Below, in pieces: positions 9,176 through 17,392 of a stretch of 64,000 nt of DNA. Source of the DNA: Clostridium sp. AWRP (GTDB lineage Bacteria > Bacillota > Clostridia > Clostridiales > Clostridiaceae); assembly GCF_004006395.2 (NCBI RefSeq), contig NZ_CP029758.2, forward strand, positions 744,001 to 808,000, read 5' to 3'. Numbering within the stretch: the stretch's first letter is position 1; the number at the start of each line of letters is the position of its first letter. A model generated the notes under the pieces. That model was not told the DNA's origin and searched no databases. It saw only the letters and a list, made by a program, of their open reading frames with translations. A program made the position numbers and the translations under genes.

Positions 9176-9742
9176 ATGAAAAATTGCCTCGTAGTAGCAG
9201 ATCCTAATAAATGCATAGGATGTAGGACTTGTGAAGCAGCTTGTGGTATTGCACATTCAGGAGAAGATTTTTTTAATACAAATGTATCAAAAATTAACTT
9301 TAATCCTCGCTTAAATGTGATAAAGACTGCTAAAGTAAGTGCTCCTGTTCAATGTAGACAATGTGAAGATGCACCTTGTGCTAAAGCTTGCCCAGTTAAC
9401 GCTATTTCAAATGAAAATGGTTACGTTAGTGTAGATAAAGATGTATGTGTAGGATGTAAAATCTGTATGCTAGCTTGTCCTTTTGGAGCTATTGAATTAG
9501 CTTCTCAATATAAGGACGGAAAAGTTGTAGATCAAAAGGCACTTAAGATGAGTGAAGAAGGTAATCCTACTGTAAATGGAAAAGGGAGAGTGGTAGCAAA
9601 TAAGTGTGATCTCTGTCAGGATAGGGATGGAGGACCTGCTTGCATAGAAGTTTGTCCTACAAAATCTCTTAAATTAGTTACTTATGACGACAATAATAAT
9701 ATAATTGAAAAAAAAGATGACGACGAACGTGAAATAAGTTAA
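9176..9742 (+). CDS. hytE2: ferredoxin-like electron-transfer subunit HytE2 (HycB family)
   Basis: 188-residue polyferredoxin paralogous to HytE1, with the same four cysteine groups (CIGCRTCEAAC, CRQCEDAPCAKAC, CVGCKICMLAC, CDLCQ...CIEVC). It starts 4 bp after the hytA stop codon, with GGAG upstream, so it is surely cotranscribed. The acidic C-terminal tail (KKDDDEREIS) differs from HytE1. Two strong hairpins downstream end the operon. Confidence 0.9.
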   Translation: MKNCLVVADPNKCIGCRTCEAACGIAHSGEDFFNTNVSKINFNPRLNVIKTAKVSAPVQCRQCEDAPCAKACPVNAISNENGYVSVDKDVCVGCKICMLACPFGAIELASQYKDGKVVDQKALKMSEEGNPTVNGKGRVVANKCDLCQDRDGGPACIEVCPTKSLKLVTYDDNNNIIEKKDDDEREIS

Positions 9743-9770
9743 AGATTATATGAAATTATAAATAAAAGTT

Positions 9771-9815
9771 AGGGGCTTTCATCATAGCATATGGTGAAGG
9801 CTCTTAGTTTTTTTG
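9771..9815 (+). terminator. terminator of the hyt operon
   Basis: Arms AGGGGCTTTCATCATA (9771-9786) and TATGGTGAAGGCTCT (9790-9804) form a long stem with a few wobble pairs, followed by TTAGTTTTTTT. It lies 28 bp after the hytE2 stop codon. Confidence 0.85.
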
Positions 9816-9873
9816 TTGTATATAACTTAACTTTCGAAAATCATCTTTAATTGTGAATTATTTATACATATAA

Positions 9874-9917
9874 AAAATATTCCAGCATAGGGGTCTAACT
9901 ATGCTGGAGTATTTTTT
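9874..9917. terminator. bidirectional intrinsic terminator
   Basis: Perfect stem: AAAATATTCCAGCATAG (9874-9890) and CTATGCTGGAGTATTTT (9899-9915) with an 8-nt loop. T-runs occur on the plus side and, read from the other strand, on the minus side. It can end both hyt read-through and the predicted leftward small RNA. Confidence 0.85.
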
Positions 9918-9980
9918 ACTTAGATTTTAGGTTTTTAGGTTTAGGGCTATTAAAATGTTTTTTCAAACATATATTCACAT
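9875..9980 (-). ncRNA. predicted sigma-54-dependent small RNA, about 105 nt
   Basis: No protein gene lies on this strand, yet a canonical sigma-54 promoter (9990-10005, minus) points left. About 105 nt later the transcript would meet a perfect intrinsic terminator (minus-strand reading of 9915-9874, followed by a U-run). Within it are a short hairpin ATGTTT-GAAA-AAACAT and a single-stranded C-rich stretch with three CCTAAA/CCTAAAA repeats, which could pair with AGG-rich ribosome-binding sites. The transcript itself is inferred; the promoter and terminator are seen. Confidence 0.55.
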
Positions 9981-9989
9981 TTATATTAA

Positions 9990-10005
9990 AGCAATTTTTG
10001 TGCCA
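9990..10005 (-). promoter_or_regulatory. sigma-54 (-24/-12) promoter
   Basis: On the minus strand the sequence reads TTGGCACAAAAATTGCT, a match to TGGCAC-N5-TTGCW with the invariant GG and GC at the right spacing. The predicted start is near 9980, reading left. It lies beside a sigma-54 activator gene and beneath three palindromic upstream sites. Confidence 0.8.
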
Positions 10006-10046
10006 ATTGTTATTCTATTGAAACAAGACACTTTATATTTATATAA

Positions 10047-10109
10047 TATCATAATGACACAAAAAGTCAATATCATTATGATATTATATAAATATTTATC
10101 ATAATGATA
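10047..10109. promoter_or_regulatory. three palindromic upstream activator sites
   Basis: Three near-identical dyads: TATCATAATGACA (10047-10059), TATCATTATGATA (10071-10083) and TATCATAATGATA (10097-10109), spaced 24 and 26 bp apart. Relative to the minus-strand sigma-54 promoter they sit at about -67 to -129, the classic enhancer position; they also lie 81 bp before the activator gene. They are the probable binding sites of that activator, possibly with autoregulation. Confidence 0.65.
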
Positions 10110-10189
10110 CAATAATCCTTTTATGATTATTCTCAAAATGTGATATACTAAAACTAAATAGAAGATTTACATATTGAGGAGGTTAAAAA

Positions 10190-11605
10190 ATGGAAGATAT
10201 GAGTTTCCTAGATGATGTAGGTAGTATGTGCAGGATTGATATGGACAGTATATTGGAATATGATATATCATCCTTTATACTTAAAGCTATTTTTGATTGC
10301 TGTTATGATGGCCTCATAATCACGGATGAAAACCTTTTAATAAAAAAAGTAAATATAACAACTGTTAAAATACTGGGAGTAAAAGAAGAAACTTTATATT
10401 TAACTTATTTAAATGAAATATTAAAGGATGAAATATTAAAAACTGTAGTACTTACTGGAGAAAATAAATGGTCTCAGGATTGCAGTTTTTATATAGATGG
10501 AAAAAGGATAAGATGTGTTGTAAATTTGGTGCCTGTGAAATTGAGAGGACGAATTATAGGATTGGTACTGGCTATTAGAGATACTAAAAACCTACATAAG
10601 ATGGTAAATAATTTAGTGGGTTATAAGGCTTCATTTACTTTTGATGATGTTATTACAAAAAATGAAAGGGAGAAAACTGTTATAAAGTTAGCTAAAAGAG
10701 CAGCTAAGACAAATTGTAATATACTCATAGAAGGTGAAAGCGGCACAGGAAAAGAAGTATTTGCCCAATCTATTCATAATTACAGCAGCAGAAGTAAGGG
10801 GCCTTTTGTAGCTGTAAACTGTGCTGCAATACCTAGAGAATTAGTAGAAAGTGAACTTTTTGGATATGAAAAAGGTGCCTTTACAGGTGCATCAAAAGGA
10901 GGAAATCCAGGAAAATTTGAATTAGCAGATGGAGGTACAATATTTTTAGATGAAATAGGAGAACTCCCACTTGATATTCAGTCAAAACTTTTGAGGGTAT
11001 TAGATAACCTTAAGATAGTTAGAGTTGGAGGAAACTATGAAAAATCTATTGATGTAAGAGTAATTGCGGCAACAAATAGAGTACTTAAAGATGAGGTTGA
11101 AAACAAAAATTTTAGGGGAGACCTTTATTATAGACTTAATGTCATGAATATCCATCTTATTCCTCTAAGAGATAGAAAGGAAGATATAGAACTTTTAGCT
11201 CAGCATTTTGTGAGTCAACTTAACATTAAGAATCCATGTGATCCCAAATATATAGACCCTTCCTACATAGAAAAGTTGAGAAGATATAATTTTGAGGGAA
11301 ATACAAGAGAACTTAGAAATGTAGTAGAAAGATCCTATTATCTTTGTGAGGATACAATGATAACTTCAAAGTATCTTATTGGTAAGGGTGGAAAAGCTGA
11401 AGTGCCAATAAGTAATGAATCATCAAAAGAGGTTTTACCTTTGGAAGTAGTAGAAGAACAGTGTATACGAAATGCACTTCAATATTGTAAGGGAAATGTC
11501 ATGAAGGCGTCTGAATTATTACAAATAGGCAAGGCAACTATATATAGAAAAATAACTAAGTATGGCATAGATTTGAATTTATACAATGATAAATCTCAAA
11601 ATTGA
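10190..11605 (+). CDS. sigma-54-dependent transcriptional activator (PAS, AAA+, Fis-type HTH)
   Basis: 471-residue bacterial enhancer-binding protein. N-terminal PAS-like sensor (about 30-140, CCYDGLIITDENLLIKKVN), AAA+ domain with Walker A GESGTGKE (about 182), sigma-54-contacting GAFTGA loop (about 228), Walker B FLDEIGELP (about 253) and an R-finger region, and a C-terminal Fis-like helix-turn-helix (about 435-463, GNVMKASELLQIGKATIYRKI). Ribosome site GAGGAGG precedes the ATG. The signal is unknown; the adjacent hyt/fdh operon suggests redox, formate or H2, which is inference. It sits beside a sigma-54 promoter on the opposite strand. Confidence 0.9.
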   Translation: MEDMSFLDDVGSMCRIDMDSILEYDISSFILKAIFDCCYDGLIITDENLLIKKVNITTVKILGVKEETLYLTYLNEILKDEILKTVVLTGENKWSQDCSFYIDGKRIRCVVNLVPVKLRGRIIGLVLAIRDTKNLHKMVNNLVGYKASFTFDDVITKNEREKTVIKLAKRAAKTNCNILIEGESGTGKEVFAQSIHNYSSRSKGPFVAVNCAAIPRELVESELFGYEKGAFTGASKGGNPGKFELADGGTIFLDEIGELPLDIQSKLLRVLDNLKIVRVGGNYEKSIDVRVIAATNRVLKDEVENKNFRGDLYYRLNVMNIHLIPLRDRKEDIELLAQHFVSQLNIKNPCDPKYIDPSYIEKLRRYNFEGNTRELRNVVERSYYLCEDTMITSKYLIGKGGKAEVPISNESSKEVLPLEVVEEQCIRNALQYCKGNVMKASELLQIGKATIYRKITKYGIDLNLYNDKSQN

Positions 11606-11760
11606 TTTAAGTTTAAAATTGCAGTATAGTTATAATACTAATAAATATAATAAAAAAATGAAAATTACTATGCAGGTAATTAAAAGTAAGAAAATGTGAA
11701 AAAATATTCTAATTATATAGTACTAGTGATTAGAAGAATTGTAAATAGAGGGGAATATGT

Positions 11761-12036
11761 ATGTTTTTAGGCAAAGTTGTTGGAAAGGTTGTTTCTACTC
11801 AAAAAAGTGAAAAGCTTATAGGAAACAAATTATTAATAGTAAAAAAAATAGATGAAAAAGAAAATTTAATTGGTGATCATTTTGTTGCTGTAGATACTGT
11901 AGGTGCAGGTGCTAATGATACTGTAATTGTGGTTACAGGAAGTGGATCAAGAAATTCTAGTGATTATCAAAATAATACACCAATAGATGCGTCTATTGTA
12001 GGTATTGTGGATTCTATTGAATGGGATGAACGTTAA
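11761..12036 (+). CDS. EutN/CcmL-family microcompartment vertex protein (orphan)
   Basis: 91 residues, the full family length. Family members form pentamers that cap the vertices of bacterial microcompartments. Seen: the N-terminal MFLGKVVGKVVSTQKSEKLIGNKLLIVK strand region and the conserved AVDTVGAGANDTVIVVTGSGSR core (about 43-64), then DASIVGIVDSIEW near the end. GAGGGG precedes the ATG. No shell hexamer or encapsulated enzyme genes are in the window, so its partners are elsewhere or it is a relic with another role. Confidence 0.85.
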   Translation: MFLGKVVGKVVSTQKSEKLIGNKLLIVKKIDEKENLIGDHFVAVDTVGAGANDTVIVVTGSGSRNSSDYQNNTPIDASIVGIVDSIEWDER

Positions 12037-12053
12037 TTGATAAATGTAATTAA

Positions 12054-12083
12054 AAATTAAGAGTTAAGAATTAATAGTTAATG
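12054..12083. repeat. TTAATAGTTAAG-type terminal repeat, partial
   Basis: The sequence AAGAATTAATAGTTAATG with a neighbouring AAGAGTTAAG matches the ends of the hairpin element at 30437-30614. It abuts the chemotaxis-receptor fragment directly, so it may mark the rearrangement that truncated that gene. Confidence 0.55.
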
Positions 12084-12358
12084 AAAGTTTACAGCAAATA
12101 TCTAAAGCTATGGAAGGACTAGCATCTTCTGCTGCTACGGTTTCAGAAAATCAACAATCTTTAAGTAAGGAAATTGAAAGTATAAAGGAACTGTCGTCTA
12201 AAATATATGAAATTATAGGTTCTATAAAGAGTATTGCAGATCAGACAAAAATGCTTGGATTAAATGCAGCAGCAGCTATCTAGCAAATTAATTCTGGGTT
12301 ACAGGAAGTGTTATCTATGACTACTGAGATGAAAGAACTAGCCCATGATTTAAAATAA
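12083..12358 (+). pseudogene. remnant of a methyl-accepting chemotaxis receptor signalling domain
   Basis: A reading frame without a start codon encodes ESLQQISKAMEGLASSA..., then IKSIADQTKMLGLNAAAAI, then a TAG stop at about 12281-12283, and continues as QINSGLQEVLSMTTEMKELAHDLK before TAA. ADQTKMLGLNAA is the hairpin-tip motif of MCP signalling domains, which normally continues into an A-I-E-A-A-R-A-G-E helix missing here. The gene has thus lost its 5' part, an internal stretch and gained a stop. Confidence 0.75.
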
Positions 12359-12733
12359 GTACATATTTAAAATTTGATATATCGATTTTAAAATTCAATA
12401 ATATTTTGCAGTTATAGGGTTATTATAAAACTATATTTATATATCACATATAAATATAGTTTTTACTTAGTTAATTAGAAGTATAAATACGGTATATGCG
12501 AAAAATAATCAGTATTTTCAATAGTCAATAATTAGTAATATACTAAAATCGTATTAAATTGAAGGATTAATGAATAATATAGATAAATAATTTATTTTTT
12601 AGCTTTAAATTGACTAATTTGATTTAAAATGAGCTTTAAATATTCAAAAGAAGGTTATGATAAAAGTTAATTATAATATATAATCATTCCATACTAAACT
12701 TAAAAGAAAATTTACTTTTAGAGGAGCAAAAAA
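12359..12733 (+). other. 375-bp AT-rich intergenic region before the permease
   Basis: No gene is visible. A long AT-only hairpin (12427-12442 with 12449-12463, followed by TTTTTAC) could terminate transcription. I looked for a cyclic-di-AMP (ydaO-type) riboswitch because the next gene resembles KimA, and see none. Confidence 0.4.
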
Positions 12734-14575
12734 ATGGGATCTAAATTAGAGAAACTTTTAATAGGAAAAAGTTTAAAAACTGAAGAATTAAAAAGTGAAA
12801 AATTAAATGTATTTTGGGGACTACCTATATTATCTAGTGACGCTATTTCATCAGTGGCTTATGCGGGAGAGGAAATACTTTGGGTGTTAATACCTGTACT
12901 TGGAATAATGTCATATAAATATATGTTTTATGCTACGTTATGTATTGTACTTCTAATGTTCTTAGTTACTATGTCTTATAGACAAACTATAGATGCCTAT
13001 CCAGGCGGCGGTGGATCATATATTGTAGCCAAAGATAACCTGGGTACTACCCCAGGACTTATAGCAGGTGCATCACTTACTATAGGATATATACTTACCG
13101 TTGCAGTTAGTGCTTGTGCAGGAACGGCAGCAGTAACATCTGCAATTCCATCGCTTTTTCCATATAAAGTTCAAATAACTTTATTATTAATACTATTTAT
13201 GACTATAGGAAATCTTAGAGGAATTAGAGAATCTTCTAAAATGTTTGGTGTACCTACATATTTGTTTATTATATCCATACTAGTTATGATTGCATGGGGA
13301 ATATGTAAGGTTAAAATTTTTGGATATACTCCAGTAGTTGCTTATAAAGTACCTCAGGTTACAGGGGATATAACTCTCTTCTTATTTTTAAGGGCTTTTT
13401 CTTCAGGATGCACAGCTTTAACGGGTATTGAAGCAGTAAGTAATGGAATACCTAACTTCAAAGAGCCGTGTCAAAAAAATGCTAAGAAAGTATTAGGACT
13501 TCTTTCTTTTACTGTATTTATAGTATTTTTAGGTTTATCTTACCTGGCAACATTGTATCATTCAGTTCCTAATTCTAATGTAACCGTAGTAGCCCAGATA
13601 GCAGCTCAGGTATTTGGAAATAATGTTATGTTCTATATAATTCAGGCGACTACTGCAGTCATACTTATTATGGCAAGTAATACAGCCTTCGCAGGACTTC
13701 CGATGCTTTTAGCATATATAGCTAAGGATGGTTTTGCACCAAGACAGTTTGCCAAAAGGGGAAAAAGACTTGGATATTCTAATGGAATTATAACTTTAGG
13801 AATTATATCTTGTTTATTAGTAGTATTATTTAATGGCGAAACTCACTATTTAATGCCTCTTTATGCTGTGGGAGTTTTTATATCTTTTACATTATCACAG
13901 TTTGGGATGCTTGTAAGATGGGTAAGAATAAAGAAACAAGGGTGGGTTCACAGAGCTTTTATAAATGGTGTAGGTGCTTCTGTAACCTTATTTACGGCTG
14001 TTTTACTTGGAATAACAAAATTTACAAGTGGAGCTTGGATAGTTTTTATACTTATACCAACTATAGTATATTTCATGGTAATTATAAAAAAACATTATAC
14101 TAAAGTAGCAGAACAGTTAAGACTATCTATTGATGAAAAACCTAAGGAGATAAACTTTGCAGAACAGAAGAGATACGTAATAGTGCCTATAGACACTTTG
14201 AATAAATCTTTTTTGAAAGCTTTAAATTATGCAAGAACAATTTCTAAAAATATAATAGTTTTTCACGTTTCTGTAGACGATGAGGCTACAAATAAGCTTT
14301 TGAAAAAATGGCATGAATATGATGTGGACATACCTATAATAGTAAAAAAATCACCGTACAGAAGTATTGTGGGTCCTCTTGTTAAATTCATAGAATCTGA
14401 AGAGTACTCGGCAGGATCTAAAGATACAGTTACTGTAGTCCTTCCACAATTTGTAGTTACAAAATGGTGGGGAAACATACTTCATAATCAAACGGCACTA
14501 TTTATTAAAACCATGCTTTTGAGAAGAAGAAATATAGCTATAGTTACAGTACCATATATAATATTTGAAGATTAA
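12734..14575 (+). CDS. APC-superfamily permease, KimA-like potassium transporter
   Basis: 613 residues: about 12 hydrophobic segments (residues 30-460) and a cytosolic C-terminal domain of about 150 residues (YVIVPIDTLNKSFLKALNYARTIS...), the layout of KimA/YdaO potassium-proton symporters. The N-terminal LPILSSDAISSVAYAGEEIL (about 30-49) and YPGGGGSYIVAKDNLG (about 93-108) are characteristic of this branch. An amino-acid substrate cannot be excluded. AGAGGAG precedes the ATG. It appears monocistronic, followed by a large palindromic repeat. Confidence 0.8.
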   Translation: MGSKLEKLLIGKSLKTEELKSEKLNVFWGLPILSSDAISSVAYAGEEILWVLIPVLGIMSYKYMFYATLCIVLLMFLVTMSYRQTIDAYPGGGGSYIVAKDNLGTTPGLIAGASLTIGYILTVAVSACAGTAAVTSAIPSLFPYKVQITLLLILFMTIGNLRGIRESSKMFGVPTYLFIISILVMIAWGICKVKIFGYTPVVAYKVPQVTGDITLFLFLRAFSSGCTALTGIEAVSNGIPNFKEPCQKNAKKVLGLLSFTVFIVFLGLSYLATLYHSVPNSNVTVVAQIAAQVFGNNVMFYIIQATTAVILIMASNTAFAGLPMLLAYIAKDGFAPRQFAKRGKRLGYSNGIITLGIISCLLVVLFNGETHYLMPLYAVGVFISFTLSQFGMLVRWVRIKKQGWVHRAFINGVGASVTLFTAVLLGITKFTSGAWIVFILIPTIVYFMVIIKKHYTKVAEQLRLSIDEKPKEINFAEQKRYVIVPIDTLNKSFLKALNYARTISKNIIVFHVSVDDEATNKLLKKWHEYDVDIPIIVKKSPYRSIVGPLVKFIESEEYSAGSKDTVTVVLPQFVVTKWWGNILHNQTALFIKTMLLRRRNIAIVTVPYIIFED

Positions 14576-14586
14576 AGAAAATATAT

Positions 14587-14836
14587 AGAGTTTCTAAACG
14601 AAAAATAAACTTGTGCTCCGAATATTTTTACAATCACAAGTACGTTAAATATTTTGATAAGTCTAAGTAGAAAATTTGCAAAAACCTAAGGACTTTTGAA
14701 AACTCGTACCTCAGACAATTCAAAAGCCCAAAGTTTTTTTACAAATTTTTTACTAAGACTTATATACAAAATATTTAAATGTACTTGCTTATTGTAAAAT
14801 ATTTCTACGCACAAGTTTATTTTTTAGTTAAAACTT
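14587..14836. repeat. giant palindrome, copy 1 (loop TCGTACCTCAGAC)
   Basis: About 250 bp forming two arms of roughly 115 bp that are imperfect inverse complements (ends GAGTTTCTAA and TTAGTTAAAACT), with the central unpaired loop TCGTACCTCAGAC at 14704-14716. A second copy lies at 40460-40710. It encodes no protein. This is a MITE-like or RNA-forming repeat directly after the permease gene. Confidence 0.75.
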
Positions 14837-14901
14837 TATATCTGATTTTGTAATGTTTGCGCGTAAATGATTACTTATATTTAATAAAAAAGTTTTTAAG
14901 T

Positions 14902-14958
14902 GTGATTTCTATTTTGTTAGTATATTTATGTATAAGTTAAAATTTCAATTAGAATCAC
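14902..14958. repeat. small palindrome linked to the giant palindrome
   Basis: GTGATTTCTATTTT (14902-14915) pairs imperfectly with the tract ending in TTAGAATCAC (14958). The same arrangement recurs at 40824-40881 after the second giant palindrome, so the two form one composite repeat. Confidence 0.6.
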
Positions 14959-15026
14959 TCATATAAATATGGATAGACCAATGTTACAGATTAATACATT
15001 ACATAGGTATAAGTTAGAAAATTTAA

Positions 15027-15104
15027 TTAAAGATTTTTTTAGTGTAACGAAAAAAATCCACATTAACTATTAATTTTTCATTCTTAACTATTAACTAAAA
15101 AAAT
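15027..15104. repeat. TTAATAGTTAAG element, one half
   Basis: Contains AACGAAAAAAATCCACATTA and AACTATTAATTTTTCATTC followed by TTAACTATTAAC, the right half of the hairpin element at 30437-30614. Non-coding. Confidence 0.6.
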
Positions 15105-15161
15105 ATAATTTATGTGTAAAGGATTACTTGAATTTTGAGATAAAATTTTTTATAAAAACTG

Positions 15162-15190
15162 TTGAATATTTATTTTTATTATGATATTAT
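15162..15190 (+). promoter_or_regulatory. vegetative promoter for the ACT-domain gene
   Basis: TTGAAT (15162-15167), 17 bp, TATTAT (15185-15190), followed by a leader of about 50 nt. Confidence 0.5.
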
Positions 15191-15248
15191 AATTCATATA
15201 CTTCAACAACACACACGTGTATTTGACTGACGGACAAGGCGGGGTTTT

Positions 15249-15686
15249 ATGAATAATAGATTTCTTATAATTGACACTAAAATACTTCCTGATGTGTTTG
15301 ACAAAGTTGTAAAGGTAAAAGAACTTTTGAGAACTGGTTGTGTAAAAGATATATCAGAAGGCGTAAAGAAAGTAGGTATAAGTAGAAGCAGTTATTATAA
15401 ATACAAAGATTCAGTGTTTACATTATCCGAAGGTGTAACAAGTCACAAGGTAACTATTGGACTTATACTAGCTCATAAGACGGGGTCACTATCAAATATA
15501 CTTGATAAAATAGCGCAAAGAAGTGGCAACATATTGACTTTAAATCAGGATATACCCATAAATAATGCTGCTGCTGTATCTATAACTTTTGATGCTTCTA
15601 AATTGGAAGTAGAAATTAATGAACTTGTTGAAGAGATAGGTAAGTTAGATAGTGTCATAAGTGTAAGTTTGGTAGCAGTGGAATAA
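15249..15686 (+). CDS. ACT domain-containing protein, PheB/UPF0735 family
   Basis: 145 residues. The N-terminal part (1-60) resembles a small helix-turn-helix (GVKKVGISRSSYYKYKDSVF about 38-57); the C-terminal half is an ACT domain (TIGLILAHKTGSLSNILDKIAQRSGNILTLNQ, about 70-101). ACT domains bind amino acids. The family commonly sits just upstream of hom-thrB, as here, suggesting a regulatory role in aspartate-family or aromatic amino-acid supply; the actual function is unknown. Confidence 0.85.
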   Translation: MNNRFLIIDTKILPDVFDKVVKVKELLRTGCVKDISEGVKKVGISRSSYYKYKDSVFTLSEGVTSHKVTIGLILAHKTGSLSNILDKIAQRSGNILTLNQDIPINNAAAVSITFDASKLEVEINELVEEIGKLDSVISVSLVAVE

Positions 15687-15699
15687 ATGAAGTTCATTT

Positions 15700-16020
15700 T
15701 AAATTATGTGTAAAAACAATGAAAAGGAAAAGTAAATAATGCATTGCTTTTAGAGAAGGGGATTCATAGGCTGCAATATTCCCTAAGTTAATATTATTGA
15801 AAACCACCTTTGAGTTGTATACTGAAATTTAACAGTAGGTATTTCCGCAGGTCTGCGTTATGGATATTGAGAGACAGTAATGGCTTTTAAGTAATGGATA
15901 AATATCCTAGGCTGTATTGGGTTTAGTTATTTTAGCGATAACTAAAAATTGACACTGTTAATTGGGTGGAAACGCGATAAAACTCGTCCCAGTGGGGAAG
16001 GGTTTTTTTTAGCATTAGAA
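15700..16020 (+). ncRNA. T-box leader of hom-thrB, probably threonine-responsive
   Basis: The 410-bp gap holds a T-box: a Stem I region (AGAGAAGGGG...), a specifier-loop-like tract GAAAACCACCTTTGAGTTG whose codon ACC (15803-15805) would fit tRNA-Thr, and the T-box core AATTGGGTGGAAACGCG (15960-15976). Then comes CTCGTCCCAGTGGGG and a T-run (terminator arm). Uncharged tRNA would stabilise the antiterminator and allow hom-thrB transcription. The T-box call is firm; the threonine specifier is my reading of the loop and less certain. Confidence 0.85.
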
Positions 16021-16096
16021 GGTAACTTAATACTTAAGTAAATTTATCTGAGTCTAGGAGTAGCTTGATAAGATTAAATAATTAGGGGGAAGTAAA

Positions 16097-17341
16097 ATGG
16101 CAAATATAGCAATGCTTGGATATGGAGTAGTAGGAAGCGGAGTAGCTGAACTTATATCTAGAAATAGATATAAATTTAAAGATGAACTAGATGAGGAACT
16201 AGTAATATCAAAAATTTTAGTTAGAAATGTAGATAAACACTTAAACAATAAAAATAGGGGGCTTTTAACAGAAAATATAGAGGATATATTCAATGAAAAG
16301 GTGGATATCATAGTGGAAGCTATGGGGGGGCTAAATCCATCTTATGAATATATAAAAAGAGCTTTAAATATGAAAAAGCATGTAGTTACAGCTAATAAGG
16401 ATTTGATGGCAGAAAGAGGATATGAACTTTTGCAATTAGCTAAAAAAAATGGAGTTACAATTCATTTTGAGGCAAGTGTTGGAGGGGGAATACCTATACT
16501 GAAATCAATGAATGAATGTCTTGTGGGTAATGAAATAAAGAGTATAAGATCTATACTAAATGGTACTACAAATTTTATATTGTCAAAAATGAGCCATAAC
16601 GGCATGAGTTATGAAGAAGCTTTAAAACTTGCCCAGGAACTAGGTTTTGCAGAAGCAAATCCAGAATCAGATGTTAAAGGATATGATGCAGCTAGAAAAC
16701 TTTCAATTTTATCTACTATTGCATATAACAGAAGAGTGGAGTGGAAAGATATAAATATAGAGGGGATTACACAAATTGATAGCGATGATTTCAGATATGC
16801 CAAAATGAAAAAGTGCAGTATAAAACTTCTTGGAATTAGCAAAATATCTGAAGATGATATATATGCAGCGGTTATGCCAGTTATGGTAAAACAAGATTCT
16901 ATGCTCGGAAAAATTGAGAATGAATACAATGCTATTTTAGTAGAAGGAGATGCAGTAGGAGACGTGATGTTTTCAGGAAAAGGAGCAGGGATGTTTCCTA
17001 CAGCTAGTGCAGTTTTTTCAGATATAGCAGATATAGTTGAAAATAAAAGAGAAAAAACTATTACTTTTAGTAGTGAAAAGGCTAGCATAAATAAAAGTTG
17101 GAATTTAAAAAGCAAGTGGCTTTTAAGAATTAAAACAAAAAATAGAGTAGAAATTATAGAAAGTATATCTTCAAGTTTTAAAAGCTGTTATATTTTATCT
17201 AATAGTGTTTCTGGAAATAAAGAAGAAGTTGTAGCTTTTGTAAATGCAGATAACGAAGATTTAATAGACGATTATATTAAAAAAGTAAAAAGTGAAAAGC
17301 GCGCACAGTCTGTAAAGAAGTTATTGGTTTTGGATAAATGA
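16097..17341 (+). CDS. hom: homoserine dehydrogenase
   Basis: 414 residues, within the Gram-positive Hom length range. It reduces aspartate semialdehyde to homoserine for threonine and methionine synthesis. Seen: nucleotide-binding GYGVVGSGV (about 8-16), TANKDLMAERG (about 99-109) with the catalytic lysine, HFEASVGGGIPILKSM (about 122-137) and NGTTNFILSKM (about 152-162). The C-terminal 70 residues look like an ACT domain. AGGGGGAAG precedes the ATG. Transcription is gated by the T-box; thrB follows 51 bp later. Confidence 0.95.
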   Translation: MANIAMLGYGVVGSGVAELISRNRYKFKDELDEELVISKILVRNVDKHLNNKNRGLLTENIEDIFNEKVDIIVEAMGGLNPSYEYIKRALNMKKHVVTANKDLMAERGYELLQLAKKNGVTIHFEASVGGGIPILKSMNECLVGNEIKSIRSILNGTTNFILSKMSHNGMSYEEALKLAQELGFAEANPESDVKGYDAARKLSILSTIAYNRRVEWKDINIEGITQIDSDDFRYAKMKKCSIKLLGISKISEDDIYAAVMPVMVKQDSMLGKIENEYNAILVEGDAVGDVMFSGKGAGMFPTASAVFSDIADIVENKREKTITFSSEKASINKSWNLKSKWLLRIKTKNRVEIIESISSSFKSCYILSNSVSGNKEEVVAFVNADNEDLIDDYIKKVKSEKRAQSVKKLLVLDK

Positions 17342-17392
17342 TAAGAATATAGTTTTAGCAAAAATCTTTACAAAATTGGAGGAATATTAGAT

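Noticed and set aside
12359..12733. Cyclic-di-AMP riboswitch expected before a KimA-like gene
   Set aside because: No ydaO-type conserved segments are visible in the leader.
14576..15248. CRISPR-like array in the repeat-rich gap
   Set aside because: The repeats are inverted palindromes, not regularly spaced direct repeats with unique spacers.
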